A DNA stretch of 64,000 nt from Triplophysa rosa (taxonomy: Eukaryota; Chordata; Actinopteri; Cypriniformes; Nemacheilidae): NCBI RefSeq assembly GCF_024868665.1, contig NC_079895.1:3622154-3686153 (forward strand), in the 5' to 3' direction. Made by a program: the position numbers and the translations under genes. Shown here in pieces: positions 37,763 to 51,018 of the stretch. A model generated the notes under the pieces. That model saw only the letters and a list, made by a program, of their open reading frames with translations, ran no database searches and had not been told where the DNA came from. Position 1 is the first letter of the stretch. Each line of letters begins with the position of its first letter.

Positions 37763-38895
37763 CTGGAGTTATACGACACAAAAGCAGAGCAAACATGAGT
37801 CTTTAGATACATTTTAATGACCGTTTAAGAAGTCGCTGGTTTAAGGCTAATAAAGGCACACTTATTCATTAAAACACTCCCCCTTGAGAAGAGGGAATCC
37901 TGGGACGTGGTTAACTTAAGTACAGCTCCCTTTCACCTCGGTGAAAATACTTGTGTCTTACAAAACGAAGTGTTTGAAAACGCGATCGGACAGCTGGGAA
38001 AAACCTGCACAGTAAATGTAAACAATAGGAACTGTTTATGTAAAACAACGCCTGTTTGAGCGACACAAGCCTTGTTGAGAATGTATTTGCTAGGTCCTCC
38101 TAATAACAACTCGTTTACCTCATATACCCCACAAACGATGCGAAGAAACTGTTTTACGCCACATTTTATTGTCCATTCCTGAACCTAAAAACCATGACTG
38201 AAATATTTTTACAAGTAAAATAATTTTCTGTCATGTATTTAAAAGGTGTGGTTACATTTACATTTTTTTAAATAAAGAAAATGGATCGAATGATGTATCG
38301 AATAAAGTGATTAAATATATATTGCATTATTCGGTTATACGATTTTTTAAAATCATTTTTGTCATTTAACGGAGGCTCTTTGCGAATGTCATTCCCAAGG
38401 TGTATCTCGATGAAATACACAAATAATTATGTTAATTCAATTCAGTTTTATTGATATAGCGCTTTTCACAAAGTTTCATTGTTTCAAAGCTTTACATCAA
38501 GAAAGACAAAAATAAACTAAAGTTAGTATTAATATTAAAATAACAAGGGTCCATATTAAAATTCAAATCAATCATTTATTTAGGTCTAAAAGTAAAATTG
38601 AGTTTTTCCAAATTCTAAAACAGTTAGAATCGTATTGCGACACTGGCCGTTGTACAAAAGGTCATATTTTCTTGCTATCACTGGAGCACAAGATGTTCAT
38701 TCCTAAATTAATGTTGAGATAACATCAATCCTGCCAACTTCTTGTAGGCCACCACGGGTGCATGCTGTCATTAAAAGGGCATACTTTAAATTCTCACATT
38801 TGATCTTAAATTGTACTGATTTAACTAGTATGCATTATCACTTGTAACGAAAAAGTGTGTGTAAAGTGTACAGATATGACCGACTGTTATCTTAC
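37763..38895 (-). other. intron of the Fer-type bHLH gene
   Basis: The donor GTAAG and acceptor CCAG define a phase-1 intron of 1,133 bp. It carries a minus-strand LINE tail at 38433-38515. Its other content is AT-rich and unremarkable. Confidence 0.8.
38433..38515 (-). repeat. LINE-type 3' tail (reverse)
   Basis: TTCAATTCAGTTTTATTGAT followed by ATAGCGCTTTTCACAA is the reverse complement of the widespread fish tail 'aaaagcgctatataaataaaattgaattg'. The insertion lies inside the intron of the Fer-type gene. A related plus-strand tail is at 55481-55596. Confidence 0.7.
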
Positions 38896-39481
38896 CACTT
38901 GTATTCCAGATTGCATTGGTGTGATTCTTATATCCATTTTTCATACATTCATCGACGTATGATTTGGGGTCACAGCCCGACATGAGGATTTCTCTGAGCA
39001 GGGCGATGTAAGCGATGGCCAGTCTTAACGTGTCTATTTTAGAGAGCCGTTTCTCGTAAGGAAACGTGGGCACGTGGCAGCGCAGTTCCTCAAATCCCGA
39101 GTTGATGCTGAGCATCCTCTTTCTCTCCCGGATGTTGGCGGCGTATCGCTGCACCTTGTACGGGTGATGAGACGTCAAGCGACGATGCTGCTGTCTGCGC
39201 TTGTTGATCTCGTGGGGCTCGTCCACCAAGGAGCTGTCCACTTCAGCACCGGCCTCCAACTGCGGCGACTGCGAGTCCAAATCCGCGAAGGTCAGCTGCG
39301 CCTCGGGGAACTCAGACTGACACCCGAAAGAGGACCAGGGCGACAACTGGCCGGTCATGGCGCCGCAGTCAAAAAGCAGCGTGTCCAGCTGGGTCTGGAA
39401 TTGGAAGTTGGGGTCCATTTGGCCCCAGAAGGCAAAGTCTGTGGCAGCATCTTGGTCGAAATCAACAAACAGGTCCTCCAT
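38896..39481 (-). CDS. Ptf1a/Fer-type bHLH transcription factor, exon 1
   Basis: This exon encodes residues 1-195 of a 207-aa protein that starts at ATG 39481 ([10 protein letters not shown]) and ends in a phase-1 donor (AGTG|GTAAG). The first 90 residues are acidic and rich in aromatic residues, consistent with an activation region. A basic stretch KRRQQHRR (94-101) precedes the bHLH at about 112-166: basic region [14 protein letters not shown], loop [13 protein letters not shown], helix 2 [18 protein letters not shown]. The PYEKRLSK loop places it in the Ptf1a/Fer group. NIRERKRM and VPTF resemble Ferd3l, while SIN and the [15 protein letters not shown] run resemble Ptf1a. It should bind E-boxes as an E-protein heterodimer. 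It is not plainly ferd3l (single coding exon, different N-terminus) nor ptf1a (much longer C-terminus). It may be a Fer2-like gene or a ferd3l ohnolog. Confidence 0.92.
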
Positions 39482-39557
39482 GTTAAGAAGTCACTAGAGC
39501 AATGAGCGTGTATAGAAGTTAGAGGACTCGGCTGTAACTGTCCGTAAAACTGGTCAG

Positions 39558-39565
39558 CCTTATAT
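39558..39565 (-). promoter_or_regulatory. TATA box of the Fer-type bHLH gene
   Basis: ATATAAGG on the minus strand lies about 77-84 bp upstream of the start codon, which would place the transcription start near 39530 with a 5' UTR of about 50 nt. Confidence 0.5.
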
Positions 39566-40414
39566 TTCTTTGCTTTGGAGTGCGTCCGGGGATTAAATAG
39601 CTCCGGGTCTCGCCGCAGGGTGCTTGTTTCTATTCAACAGGTTTGAAAAGGAGCTCATTAGGACGCGTGCCTCCTCCTAATGATTCTCTCATTGTCATTT
39701 GAAAAGCACTAAACAACATCAGTTGATGCTCAGAAAACGTGTCCAATCATAAAGTTATCTTAAGCCGTTTCCTATTCAGTTCAAGCAGCCTACTAATATT
39801 TACTGCTCTAACACTCAAGTATTTGCTTGCATTACATTGTGAGTTTAGGAACATATGGGTGGTCAAAGTTTAACCACCTGTCTCCCTCTTGGTCTTGCAC
39901 AACACTAACGCATGAATTATCAAATCACGAAAAAAAACAATATCTTTGTTTTTCTAGAACTAAAGTTGTTTGAGAGCTGCCTGTGCGCCGCAAGTACTTC
40001 AGTCAGACATGTTGAATTTAGCCTATTTTCTCAGGGTCAAAGTTCAATGTGTCAAACCCATGATGATTTGGACATATATGTCAACCGCAGAATGTTAAAA
40101 TTATTGCATGAAATGCATCGCGGGGCAATTACCCGATTTTTTACTCTTTTATTTTTTGTTGTTTGTTTTCACACGTTCACAGGTAATGCCACCTACATAT
40201 CAATTATTATTATTATTTTATTAAAGCAAACCACTTTATTCTCTTTACTTTTTTTTAATTGAGCAAGCCCTATAGCTTATTAAAGGTAGGCTTTTATCTA
40301 TTTAAAAATGGGACATATTTTCTTTTCTGTTTTTAATTTAAGTGCAAATCATATAACAAATATTTCGAACAAAAACGTAACACTTAAATTATTTTTAAAA
40401 GCAACAACAAATGC

Positions 40415-40436
40415 ATTATTATTATTATTATTATTA
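40415..40436. repeat. (ATT)n microsatellite
   Basis: Seven ATT units lie between aaatgc and aactg. Confidence 0.85.
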
Positions 40437-40740
40437 ACTGTATTTAACTTGTCTGTAATTGACATTGACCCTTCAGCATTCAGGAAAAATGACGGTGACC
40501 AGGTAGAAAGGTAGAAAGCCTTTTGAAAATCAAATTTCAATAATTACATATATTTATCATTTTCGTTTTATCTCATAAATAATTGAAAAGGCATACACAT
40601 ATTTTTCCTTATAGAAAAATTCATTATTTTTCATTATACAAAGCCTATAGTTTTCAGTATCTGTTTATCTTTTGAAAAGAAACGGTCCGTAATAGGCTAC
40701 AGTCTTATAAAACATTGGATCAAATATTGGATGTAAAGTG

Positions 40741-40782
40741 GCTAGTGAAGAATGGCTAGTGAAGAATGGCTAGTGAAGAAAG
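40741..40782 (+). repeat. three tandem copies of a 14-mer
   Basis: The unit GCTAGTGAAGAATG is repeated three times head to tail, with the last copy ending AAAG. Confidence 0.9.
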
Positions 40783-41100
40783 GCTTGTCAGAACCTTCTG
40801 CTCTGCAGACAGCACACAGCCTTACGCTAAAGAATACTGCTGTCAAATGCAGAGACCCTGCACATCAGAACAATACACTCAACTACTTATTTATACTTGG
40901 AAAGACCATAGAGACCTTTAGAGAGCCTGTAAATCTACAAGCATTCGCACAAAATTGAAAATCTGTACTGATTTAATATACAGGATGATTAAGAGTCAGA
41001 GCACTTCCGCCAGGACTGGACGGAGAACCAAATGCACGAAACCATCTGCTTACCATTAGTTTCTGTTTTTTGAAGTCGTCTCATCGTTTTTTTCTTCTCA

Positions 41101-41119
41101 GTATATATATATATATATT
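41101..41119. repeat. (TA)n microsatellite
   Basis: gtatatatatatatatatta is a short TA run. Confidence 0.8.
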
Positions 41120-42942
41120 ATTTTAAATTAAATGCATAATCTGAAATGTTATTACTTTGTATTTTAAATTCACAACGAAAAGCGTAACTCACGATCAATC
41201 AAGCTACACATAAAACGACATAATCATCACGGTGCATATAACTGTCAAATATTATAAAACGAGTTTACTATAAAGTCTTGCATAAAAATATGAAATCCGT
41301 TAGGCGCACAACAACTAAAAGGCCTATTAAAGATCACTGAAAAGACAACTTTAAAAAATAGACACCACCATATAACGCTACAATGTTTCTACAGCTCATT
41401 TGGTATAAAGCATTGTGTGGAAAGCCAAGCGCAAAATTTAGCTTCGATTCCCAGGAAACACACATTTGATGGAACAATGAGCTTGAATGTACTGATATTC
41501 AAAAGCGTCTGACAGATGCATAAATGTATTTCACGAGTCCAGTCTACAACGGTAAACAAAAAGATTGTCTGGAACCCGAGACTCGACTGGAACGCGAAGA
41601 CCCCCATCCCTATCCGGACTACAGGACTGGATAAAATGAGCCAAGGGTAAAGGTGCAGGGAAAGGTGTCCATCAAATCTATATGCACTGTAGTAAATGTT
41701 ATTTTACTACATATACATATGCTATAGGCCTATTGAGTATGATTAGTTATTGTATTTGGGAACATTTATTGTTTAGAAATTATTATAAAGCGGCAACGTT
41801 ACAGGCAACAAAAACAATAAAATAGATTAAAATACATGCACATATTGTAGATAAACTTAAAACCAAAACCCTTGCATCTTTTTTGAAACTGTCATTTTAG
41901 AGGCCCATCAAATCAGTATGCCCTACTTGTGCCATTGAATCCCATCAATTTTATTTTTGTATGTATAGTGAAAATATGCCATGATACATTAAGAATGCAG
42001 TCAGAGGTTGTGTTTGCGTTATTGTGTTTCATTACTTTACTCTTGTGTTGAAATAATGGTGTTCCACTGCAGTACCCCAAAAGGCAATCCTTTAAATCTG
42101 ATAACACCGCTTCAATCACATGTCAGACATGCTCTGCTGTGTTTAAAGGGCATTATATAGTGATGTCTGGTGATCGTTCCACGCTGTTTACCTCTACACA
42201 ATTTACTACAATTAGTTTTATCAAACCGGGTGGTTTAATGCGTTTGAACTCCGCTCAAGGGATAACCAAGGCCACAGTCAGCTTGGACTAGTGCAATGTT
42301 TTTGTTTAATCTTTACATTTACAGTTTTTGCATAGCTTGGCAAAGGTTGCAACATTATGCTATTCATAGCATGCTTTGTAAATATTTGAGATACAGTCAT
42401 TTTAAAATCTCAGTTATCTCTCTTGCTAATAAGCCATACTGTTTGGATATTGCAGCAAATTAGACAGACCATTACAAGTTATTCTGAATTTGTCTACAAA
42501 GTTCTCTGGTCTGGTGAACATGTATGCCAGAGGTTTATAGAGTGGTGTTGTGCAAGAGTAAAATGCAAATGATTCTGTTATTTCAATCACTGTTGATTGT
42601 GGTGGGCGTACAGCGTCACGTCACGCCGGTCATCATTGTGTCCTTCCAAAATGGATTGTTGGGTTCCACATAGAATGACATCAATGTGTTGGTAATGCTC
42701 ACAGATTCAACATGACTGCTCCAGGACATTACAGAATTGTGCCTAAACAGCCAGGAAGAAAGGAAACTGAAGGAAATTGTGCAGATTGAATTTGTGAAGG
42801 CATCCTTGAAGTCAGTTTGTGCATTTTAAACATAAGGCCTTAAGAATAAAATAGTTTTTAAATGAACAGTTAACCCAAAAATGAACAATGTTCCTTTAAG
42901 AGCATATGAAAATAAATTCAGTCTAGTGAGTTCAAACTCTAT

Positions 42943-43182
42943 GGGACGGTTTCCCGGACAGGGTTTAAGCCTAGTCCAAGACTAACTTCAATGTTAGAGG
43001 TGTCTTAATCGAAAACAACTTGCACTGACAAATCTTGAAATATATAAATGTGATTGTTTTGTCTCAAAATGCTCACCAGTAATGTTTTTTTGTAAAGTAT
43101 GTTTTTAAAAACTAATTAAATATCCTAATTTAACCAAGGCCTAGTCCTGGTTTAAGATAATCCCTGTCCGGGAAACCACCCC
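42943..43182. mobile_element. MITE with GGTTTCCCGGACAGGG inverted termini
   Basis: The left end is GGTTTCCCGGACAGGG and the right end CCCTGTCCGGGAAACC, a perfect inverted match. Adjacent mirrored words TAAGCCTAGTCC and GGCCTAGTCCTGGTTTAA support an approximately 240-bp element. Confidence 0.85.
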
Positions 43183-43920
43183 TTTGTGTTTTCATTTAGT
43201 ACTGTTTGCTTTTTAAATTGCATTTGTTAGAGAATCCGGTATAAGAATTTAATTCATTCTGTCTCATCGTCTCGGATCGCATTAGCAATGTTAACTAGTT
43301 GATTGTCCAAGTCATTTGTTTGTGCTACATGTGTGTGTTTGGACGGCTGGATCAGTGCCTCGTTCTGCGCAAATAAACAAAATGTCTAAACAATCAGAGC
43401 ACCCAACACCCCCCCCCCACATTCCAGGTGCGCATTTCAGTCTGTAATTGGGTTCAGAGTGAGAGAAGAAACCAGAAGTGTGTAGAGCGAGCCTTCATAT
43501 CCAAAGCATCAAGGGAGGCCTGTGGGACTTTTGGTAAATGCACAAAAACCTAACTAAGAAACTGCTTTGATGTAACAGTCAGAAATTTAAAAATTTTCAA
43601 TACATACAGTAATGAATGCAATTCATAGACATCAAAAACGATCTGTAAATAAAATAATTTTAGACAGACATAGTGCTCTAGCGTCAAAAACAGAAACAGG
43701 TGTCCATCAACACAACCACTTCTTTCACTGTAGACAGAGCCAGAGATTATTTTTGGAGCAATGTACTGTTGCACTGCATGCATCCAGCATACATTCACAC
43801 AATTCTCTCCGTCTCGTCTTTTTTTTGTTAAATGCCTGTAAATCAGAAATGAATTGGACACCAATGATAAAACAATAATACCAATGTGGGAGAAACCTGT
43901 ACAACTATCTTCTGGAAACA

Positions 43921-44086
43921 CGAAAGAAGATATTTTGAGAAATATAAACAAAAATATTGTTTAGTTACCAGCATTCTTTAAAATATCTTCTTTGGTGTTC
44001 TGCAGAAGAATAGTCATACAGGTTTGCAATAACATGAGGGTGAATAAATGATGCAAAGATTTCCACTTTTAGGTGAGCTATACCTA
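43921..44086. mobile_element. partial MITE of the 'gttcaccc' class
   Basis: The segment contains gaagatattttgagaaat, ttaccagcattctttaaaatatcttc, gttctgcagaagaatagtcatacagg and aacatgagggtgaataaatgatg, and ends ggtgagctataccta. It is the same teleost family as 7135-7378, with the left terminus missing. Confidence 0.65.
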
Positions 44087-46480
44087 TTATTGTAACGTGG
44101 TAAAGGGAATAGACATTCATTTTCATGCCTGTGACTCCAAAACTTCTCTCATTAAAACTATGGGACTCTTTTCCGGCCTTTTCCCTCACTCAGCTCTGTC
44201 TGGAAAAAGCATCAGGCTCATAAAATGTTCTTGGATAAACAGTCCTCCTGTGCGCTGGACAAGGACAGCAGAGATGGCAAAGCGTCTGTCACCGCCTTAA
44301 CAATCCACATTTCAATCTGACAACCTTTCGGGTATTCACTTTTTTCCAAAACCTAGCGAGTTGCCTGCGTAGACAGCATTTAAAGTCATCACATTAACCC
44401 TAAACTCGTTTTTATAGTATTCTCTACCTAAATTTACTTCCTTTTAAATGTATTCATTTGAATTTTATCCAAAGAGACGACAAATAAGTAAACATCATAA
44501 GCCAATTCCTCTCCGTGTCTCTTTATCTCTCGCCCCTCTCTCTAATTGTTCCAGCAGATCTCCAATTCTTGCAAGCCGAGCTGCTGAATGTCCTCACGGT
44601 TCAGGGGGTCAAAGCTCTCTGTTTCTTGAGTATGTGTCACTGAAGAAAGAAACTGATGAGATATTGAGCTCTGTGACCCTGTGCTAAAGAGCTGAGATGC
44701 TGTTGACAGTTCATATGTGAATGGTTAGATACCTCTATTTTTATCACTCAAAAGGATAAAGACCAAAGGGGTTCTGGCCACAGGTGCAGCCAATGCTCTG
44801 GTTGGATCTCCAGCAGTCCTGGGGTCTCAGAGGTCACCGGATTTAATAATAAAGGGAACGTGTTGTGGCTATAAAGACTGTGCTGAGTTTTTGTTTCTGA
44901 TTTAAAAAAGGCTGTCTGTGGTGCCATTTGCAGCTTTCTGGGAAGACAAAGAAAAAGTGAAAAGCGAGCGAACATAAGTGAGAAACGAAAATGTATGTTT
45001 TTTGCCAACTATAGCGCAAACGTAAGTGCATTGCATTATGTATTGCACTTTGGTACGTTTCAAAAAGCAATGACATGTGAAATCAAATTTATGTATCAGT
45101 TCTTAGAATTTATCCAAGTGGACAAATGATGCTTGGCAGGCGTGTAAAAGCCACAAAAGATGACAGCAAAATAATTCTACCTCATTCCCAGAGCCTTATT
45201 GACCGATTCACTAGAAGTAACATTAATAAGATGACTAAGACCACGAAGAACTGCTTATTTGATCCCAAACACAGTGATTAAATGACTCATTTCAGTGTTT
45301 AAAATGTTTGCTTCTTTCTCAAGAATAATCTTTGAATGAGTAAAACCCTGAATGAGTCATTCAGCTACGTATGGTAAATCATGGCTTGAAAGCGGCCATT
45401 ATTATTATCTGTTATTTGTTTTAAGTATTAAAACATAAGCAAAAGTTTGGGGCACTAAAACATACTGTTTCCTTCAAAATATTGATAAATGATACACCAT
45501 AAAATGTAGGTCTGTTGGGCATTTATTTAGACAATGCACTTTTTTATTTGTATGTTTATTTGCAATTTATTTGTTTCATTTTATATATAAATTAAAAGTT
45601 TATAAAATAGTCATATAAAACTATGCAAGATAAAGTGACTTTAGGCAAGATCATTCAATGAGTAATAAAACAAATCAAACCCCCGGGGTTAACTTTAAAA
45701 ACTCTAAAGTTAGAGTTATGTACCTATCAGTTGAGATTTACAAAATCGTTTTGGATGAGTTTTCTAAAGTCAAAAGAGGACATGGGATCATTCATTTAAA
45801 AGCCTTCTCATGATGTATTCCAATACACAGATGCCAACTATTGCATTTAGAAATAGCATGTCTTAAATTAGTTTGCTGAATGTAAGGTCAGCCTTTATTT
45901 TTAGATATTTTTAGTCACCTACTCCCTACTTAATGAAAAAAGAACAAGAACCATAGCATTTAAACAAACAAATACATTGTAAGAACACACCTGTTGTTGC
46001 ACATTTTTTTCTATAGGCCTAGAAACAATGTCCTTAAACCATATCTATACTGAAGACGATTCCTAAAGCATTTCGTGAATGGTAATGAACAATTCAGCTC
46101 AAAGGAAAAGAAGCCACTCTATTTAATGTGCGCCAAGCTGACATCTGAGAGCAATTTGGAGGTCTGCATGGTTTCAGTGGAAAGGATAACTGGAGGAAGT
46201 GGCAGATCTTAGAGTGGGGTCTAGAGCACACAAGGAACCATGCCAACGTGTTTACACTCGCATGCCTAAGATATGGCATTTGCATCAAGGGTACAGTAAA
46301 GCAAAAACTAACAAACATCAGCGACTTGGAGTGTAAGCTTCAGTTAGTTGCGGTCAAAACAAATTGCACACAGGGGGAAAATGGGTTTAGCTGTGCAACT
46401 TTTAAGTTAAAGGATGATATGACAGGGTTAAAACGAATAATATAGTTTGTTTTAGATGTAATGAAATGTGTCTACACGAT

Positions 46481-46962
46481 TTAAGGTTCAAAAACGCTGT
46501 ATTTTCCACATACCGTGCATGTTTGTATCTCCTCTTTGCACCGCATCTCTGAAACACGCAGATTTTTAACAAAGCTCATCGCTCTGAAAGCGAGGTGAGC
46601 TATGATTGGCCAGTTAACCAGTGCGTAGTGATTGGTCGAATACTGCAAGCGTGTGACGGAAATGTAACGCCTCTTACCATATTTGGAACATCGGGTTCCA
46701 AAGCAATTGTACTGACAGGTAAACCCATCTTACATTTGGGCGGTCTTAGTCAAATCATACCACGAACTGACGTAGATTTGTGGGGGTGTGGTTACACGAG
46801 GTGTTTCAGACAGGTCTGGGTGAGCATTCGCTTTTAGATAGAAAGCATCTGTTGTTCCGATACTTTCATTTTTGCAATTTTACGTGTCTAATACATGCAT
46901 GGGCAACTTATAACACCCCAAAGACACAGAAAAACACGTATTCGCGCCATATGACCCCTTTA
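46481..46962. mobile_element. non-autonomous DNA element with TTAAGG-type ends
   Basis: It starts TTAAGGTTCAAAAACGCTGT and ends CGCCATATGACCCCTTTAA. The interior contains the repeated CCAAT-like words gattggccag and gattggtcg and a ggtgtggttacacgagg stretch, familiar from teleost elements of about 0.5 kb. The two termini match only over a few bases, so the limits are tentative. Confidence 0.5.
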
Positions 46963-47135
46963 AAGGAAAAGTTCATCTCAAAATCAAAATTGTGTTATTT
47001 TTTACTCACCCACATGACGTTTTAAGACCTCCCAGCGTCTTCGGAACACAAATAAATATATTTAGGTGACATCCGAGAGATTTCCAGGCCTCCTCATAGA
47101 CATCATGGTTATACTTGTTGTCAAGGTCCAGAAAG
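46961..47135. mobile_element. partial MITE adjoining the previous element
   Basis: TAAAGGAAAAGTTCATCTCA, then ttactcacccacatgacgtt and cttcggaacacaaat, follow the usual left half of the 'aaagttcatc' family. The right half is missing. Confidence 0.55.
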
Positions 47136-48674
47136 ACACCTTTAAGTTTTCTTTTGGGCAAAAAGAAATGAGATTTAAAACTAATATGTCTAACTATAAT
47201 TTAAACAGTGTCATCTCAACTAAAATTATAAGGCAAACATTTTGAGCAAAAGAGGTTTTCATGTCATGCATGCATATTGTATTTGCACACTGCAATTTGT
47301 ACATTCAAATTGGCTTTACAAGTCATTTAAACTTACTATATTTAATTTTCAAGAGTGGTGAGTTGCTGTAACAAAAACAATATTATAAAAAAGACGAAAT
47401 AGCTTAACTTATTTAGAGTTTAAGTTATGTAAAAATGTTATATAATAAGTTGAAATTACTTGTAAAGCCTGTTTGAGGGTACTTAAAAAATTATACTTTT
47501 TTTTACAGTGCATGTACAAAACATATCAAATATGCAATTATTATTTAAATACCACACAGCTAATGCCACTCTACCCAAAACAATATACTATATAAATTAA
47601 ACTAAATAAAATACATCATCATCATATACTCATTAAAAATGGCGTATGTGCCCTCAATGGTAAACCAGACTAAATTTGCCTTGTCATATGCATCCTTGTT
47701 AAGGTAGTAATTTTGCTTCAAATGTGGCAGTCACCACACAGACATTTTTTTTCTGCTAGACCAAAACTAAGATAAGTCTCTAAAAGAAGCTAAACAACCA
47801 TAATTACTCATCACTGCAACCCTCAAAGTCCAGACAAAGGTCATGTTTATTGTGGTAACGCTTTCATTTAACTTTGTGAGGGGTTGTTGTGTGACCAAAT
47901 ACAAGCATGACAAAAAAAAGCTTCCCTAAATTTCGTTTCAAGGCAAATTGGCGCTGCGTCAGTAATGTTATGTTCGAACTTCAGGTAACTTTCTGCCCTC
48001 ACCAATATGGCGACATTATTGACAGATGCGCCACGCATGTTAGCAGCTGCTAACTCAGAGTTGCACAGAATACTTTTTAGAATTTAACATATTTAATTCA
48101 ATTTTACACATAAAACAAACAAAACAATACATGTCACTGTGTTCTTCCGTCTGAGGCTGATCATTAGCGACACAGTAGGCCTCTCTCTCTGAAGTGAGTC
48201 TCGCAGTCTGTGCCGAAAGGTGTTTCTTTTCCTGCTGCGTTTCAACTGTTGCCAACATTCTCAAGCTTTTATCCCAAGAGGTCAATTGAACGGGAACAAG
48301 TCAAACCAATAGATTATCAGAAACAGACCGCTAAAACTAAACATTAATCAAAAAGAGTGAGTCATCCCGTTTCATATGACGCTTCGGGTGCGAGCGCGTC
48401 CTCGACCTGCCGCGTGCTGTCGGAAGCGCGATTCCGGAGGATCTGCAGGTCTGGATCTTCAGGATTTGAATCGCGAAAAAAGCCATTTCCGTTCTGTCAA
48501 ACAACATGAAGTCACCAGACAATCCTGCCAGCACACACCAAGACTGTTTGTACATCTGTGGGTGATTTTGCGTTGCATTACATTTTATATAGCCTAGTGT
48601 CGTCTTAGAAGTGTTCCTGCTCGAGCATTGTGTTAAATACTGATTACTAAATAAATAAAAATGTACAGCTTATG

Positions 48675-48729
48675 CACTGTAAATCACTTTGGATGAAGAA
48701 TTTGGCAAATGCAAAAATGTAAATGTAAA
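48675..48729 (+). repeat. 3' tail of a fish LINE/SINE family (forward)
   Basis: GCACTGTAAATCACTTTGGA followed by tttggcaaatgcaaaaatgtaaatgtaaa matches the consensus 'gtaagtcgctttggataaaagcgtctgccaaatg' tail. Confidence 0.7.
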
Positions 48730-50046
48730 AGCTGCATTCATTTCAGAGGAGATTGTAGGTTTGTGTGTTGGTGCGTGATGAGGTTTCATAATAAAATGCT
48801 CATCCTGTGCTGGCTGTAGACTCATCAGAGTCATGAGTTTTTCCACTGCATGACAAGCTCTGCTGACTGGTCGATGAAGAATGCATGTGGGTAACCTGCC
48901 ATTTACTTTAATGGTCACAGTTATGTCAAGTCTATAATAATTACATTTTAAGAAAAGAGAAAGAAACAAACTCTTCAAAAGAAGCCACAGGAGCAAAGAC
49001 TGTTGCCGAAATGACACTTTGAAAGTATTTGCAGTTAAATTACTTTAGAAGTGAGGACATACATGGACACAATAGACAAAAAACAATAACAAATGGACAT
49101 TGATTTAAAATAATATTGCACTTTGCATCCTTACAAATTTTCTAAAATGTTCCCAGTACAAAATTGAAAATGATGAACTGCACTTTTGGGTATGATATGG
49201 ATATTTTGAGTGGTGTAAGTTGATATGAATAATTTATAAAAAATACAAGATTTATATTAAATGTAGTAACTTCAACAGTTTTTAGGGCAGGGTTAAAAGA
49301 AAGCCTTCCTAAAGGAGCTTACGGAGAGATCTTGGCATCACACCGGCAGAGCATGCAGCAATGCCGCTTGGCAATGTATTGCTCTTTCGGGGGCTATGAA
49401 AAATAATTTCCTCCTGAAAGAGCAGAACGAGGGAAGACTCCTTGAACTGGACAGGGGGAATATGAGCCATGCTGAAAGAATGCACGCATGACTGTGACCG
49501 CCAAAATAAAATGTCAAAGACAGACAGCTATACTGCACGTGCATGCCATGAAATGTTTACTCAACCTTGATTAGAATAGGAATGCATTCCTCCACACCAA
49601 CCGGAACAGAGATTCTGTGTTTTTTGAATGTCAAAGCATTAAAATGTCTGAACTATTGCATTATATATATAGGCTACTACAAATGGAAGAAAATGGATGT
49701 GAATGTTATAGGCAGATTTTGGGTCCTTCCTTACTTAGCATATGACTAGTTTTGTGTGCACTGTTATTTATATGTGTTTTGTGGTTTCTCTTATTAACTT
49801 TGGTGTCATGAACCTACCTAATAGCAGTGTGCATGTACACCTATGAGTCATAATAATAAAAGTAATATTTTGAAGTACACTATAATGCATACTATTAATA
49901 AATGTAATAAACACAACATCTTTAGGTTGTTTTTTTCTGGAGTCTTTTTGTTCAATAACTTCACTTTGGTTTTCCGTTTTGTATTAGAACATACAACTGT
50001 CACCCAAGACTAACAGTTTTTGATATGAAACATAAATTTCATACTA

Positions 50047-50049
<3 letters not shown>

Positions 50050-50084
<35 letters not shown>
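50050..50084. repeat. (CT)n microsatellite
   Basis: About 17 uninterrupted CT units are followed by acacacacc. Confidence 0.95.
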
Positions 50085-50086
<2 letters not shown>

Positions 50087-51018
50087 ACACACCACCTGAA
50101 ATTGTAGTTTTAGATTCTTCTGGGAGCTTGGCTGCCCTCATCCATATACAGGAGAACATTAAAAGCATTGACCTCTGTCTGCCTTCCCCTTCCCCTAAAC
50201 CTTTAGCAAACGTAACTCTCTCATCTCCTGGGCTGGTTTGAGGGCTATATTTCTAACCGAAATGATCTTGAATGGAAATATGTCTGTCTTCAGTAACAAA
50301 CCTGCCTCTGACGGTAAGTGACTTTGACAGAGCAGAACTAAATGCCATGGCTGAGTTTACCAGTTATATTTTGTAATCTTGGAAAAAATATTCCACACTT
50401 TCAAAAAGAACTCATCATGCTCCCGGAAGGACAATGGTGTATCACCAGAGCATGACTTTGGGAAAAACCCACAGCAGAAAGTGGGATAGCAGATCTGAGA
50501 TCAGATCAACATTGCGACCTGTTTAACCGACGAGGTGGGTTTGAGGCATCAGGACCCTGACCTGGTAGAAACCAACGCTCATTCTCAGAACCAGTATAAC
50601 CACGCAACATTCCCAGACGCTCAAAGCCCTCATAATGTCACAGACTTCAAAGACGACTTAAAAGGTGTAGATATCTTTTCGACTGCAGGTCTTGCCAGGC
50701 TATTGAGAAAACAAGGCAATCTGGTTCATATTATTCGATAAGCATCCCATTTTCATAGGTATTTTAATAGCGGAGAACTATTTCTTTTCAAGGTTTGGAT
50801 GTTAACTCCATACGGACCTAAAGGGGCCCCAGGCACAGTTTCCAAGGGGTCAGTGTAACTTTTATTATGTAACGACACCAAACCAGCAGGAAGTGTGATT
50901 GATGCTTCATGCCGCTGTGATGGCAAGATCAACTTATTCCATTTGATAACACTGCTGGTGTTCATTTCATCAGGGTTTCTTAAACCTCACACAACTTTCA
51001 TAAATTCCCAACATCATT

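Noticed and set aside
39074..39505. Plus-strand ORF across the Fer-type bHLH exon
   Set aside because: It is antisense shadow of the bHLH coding region.
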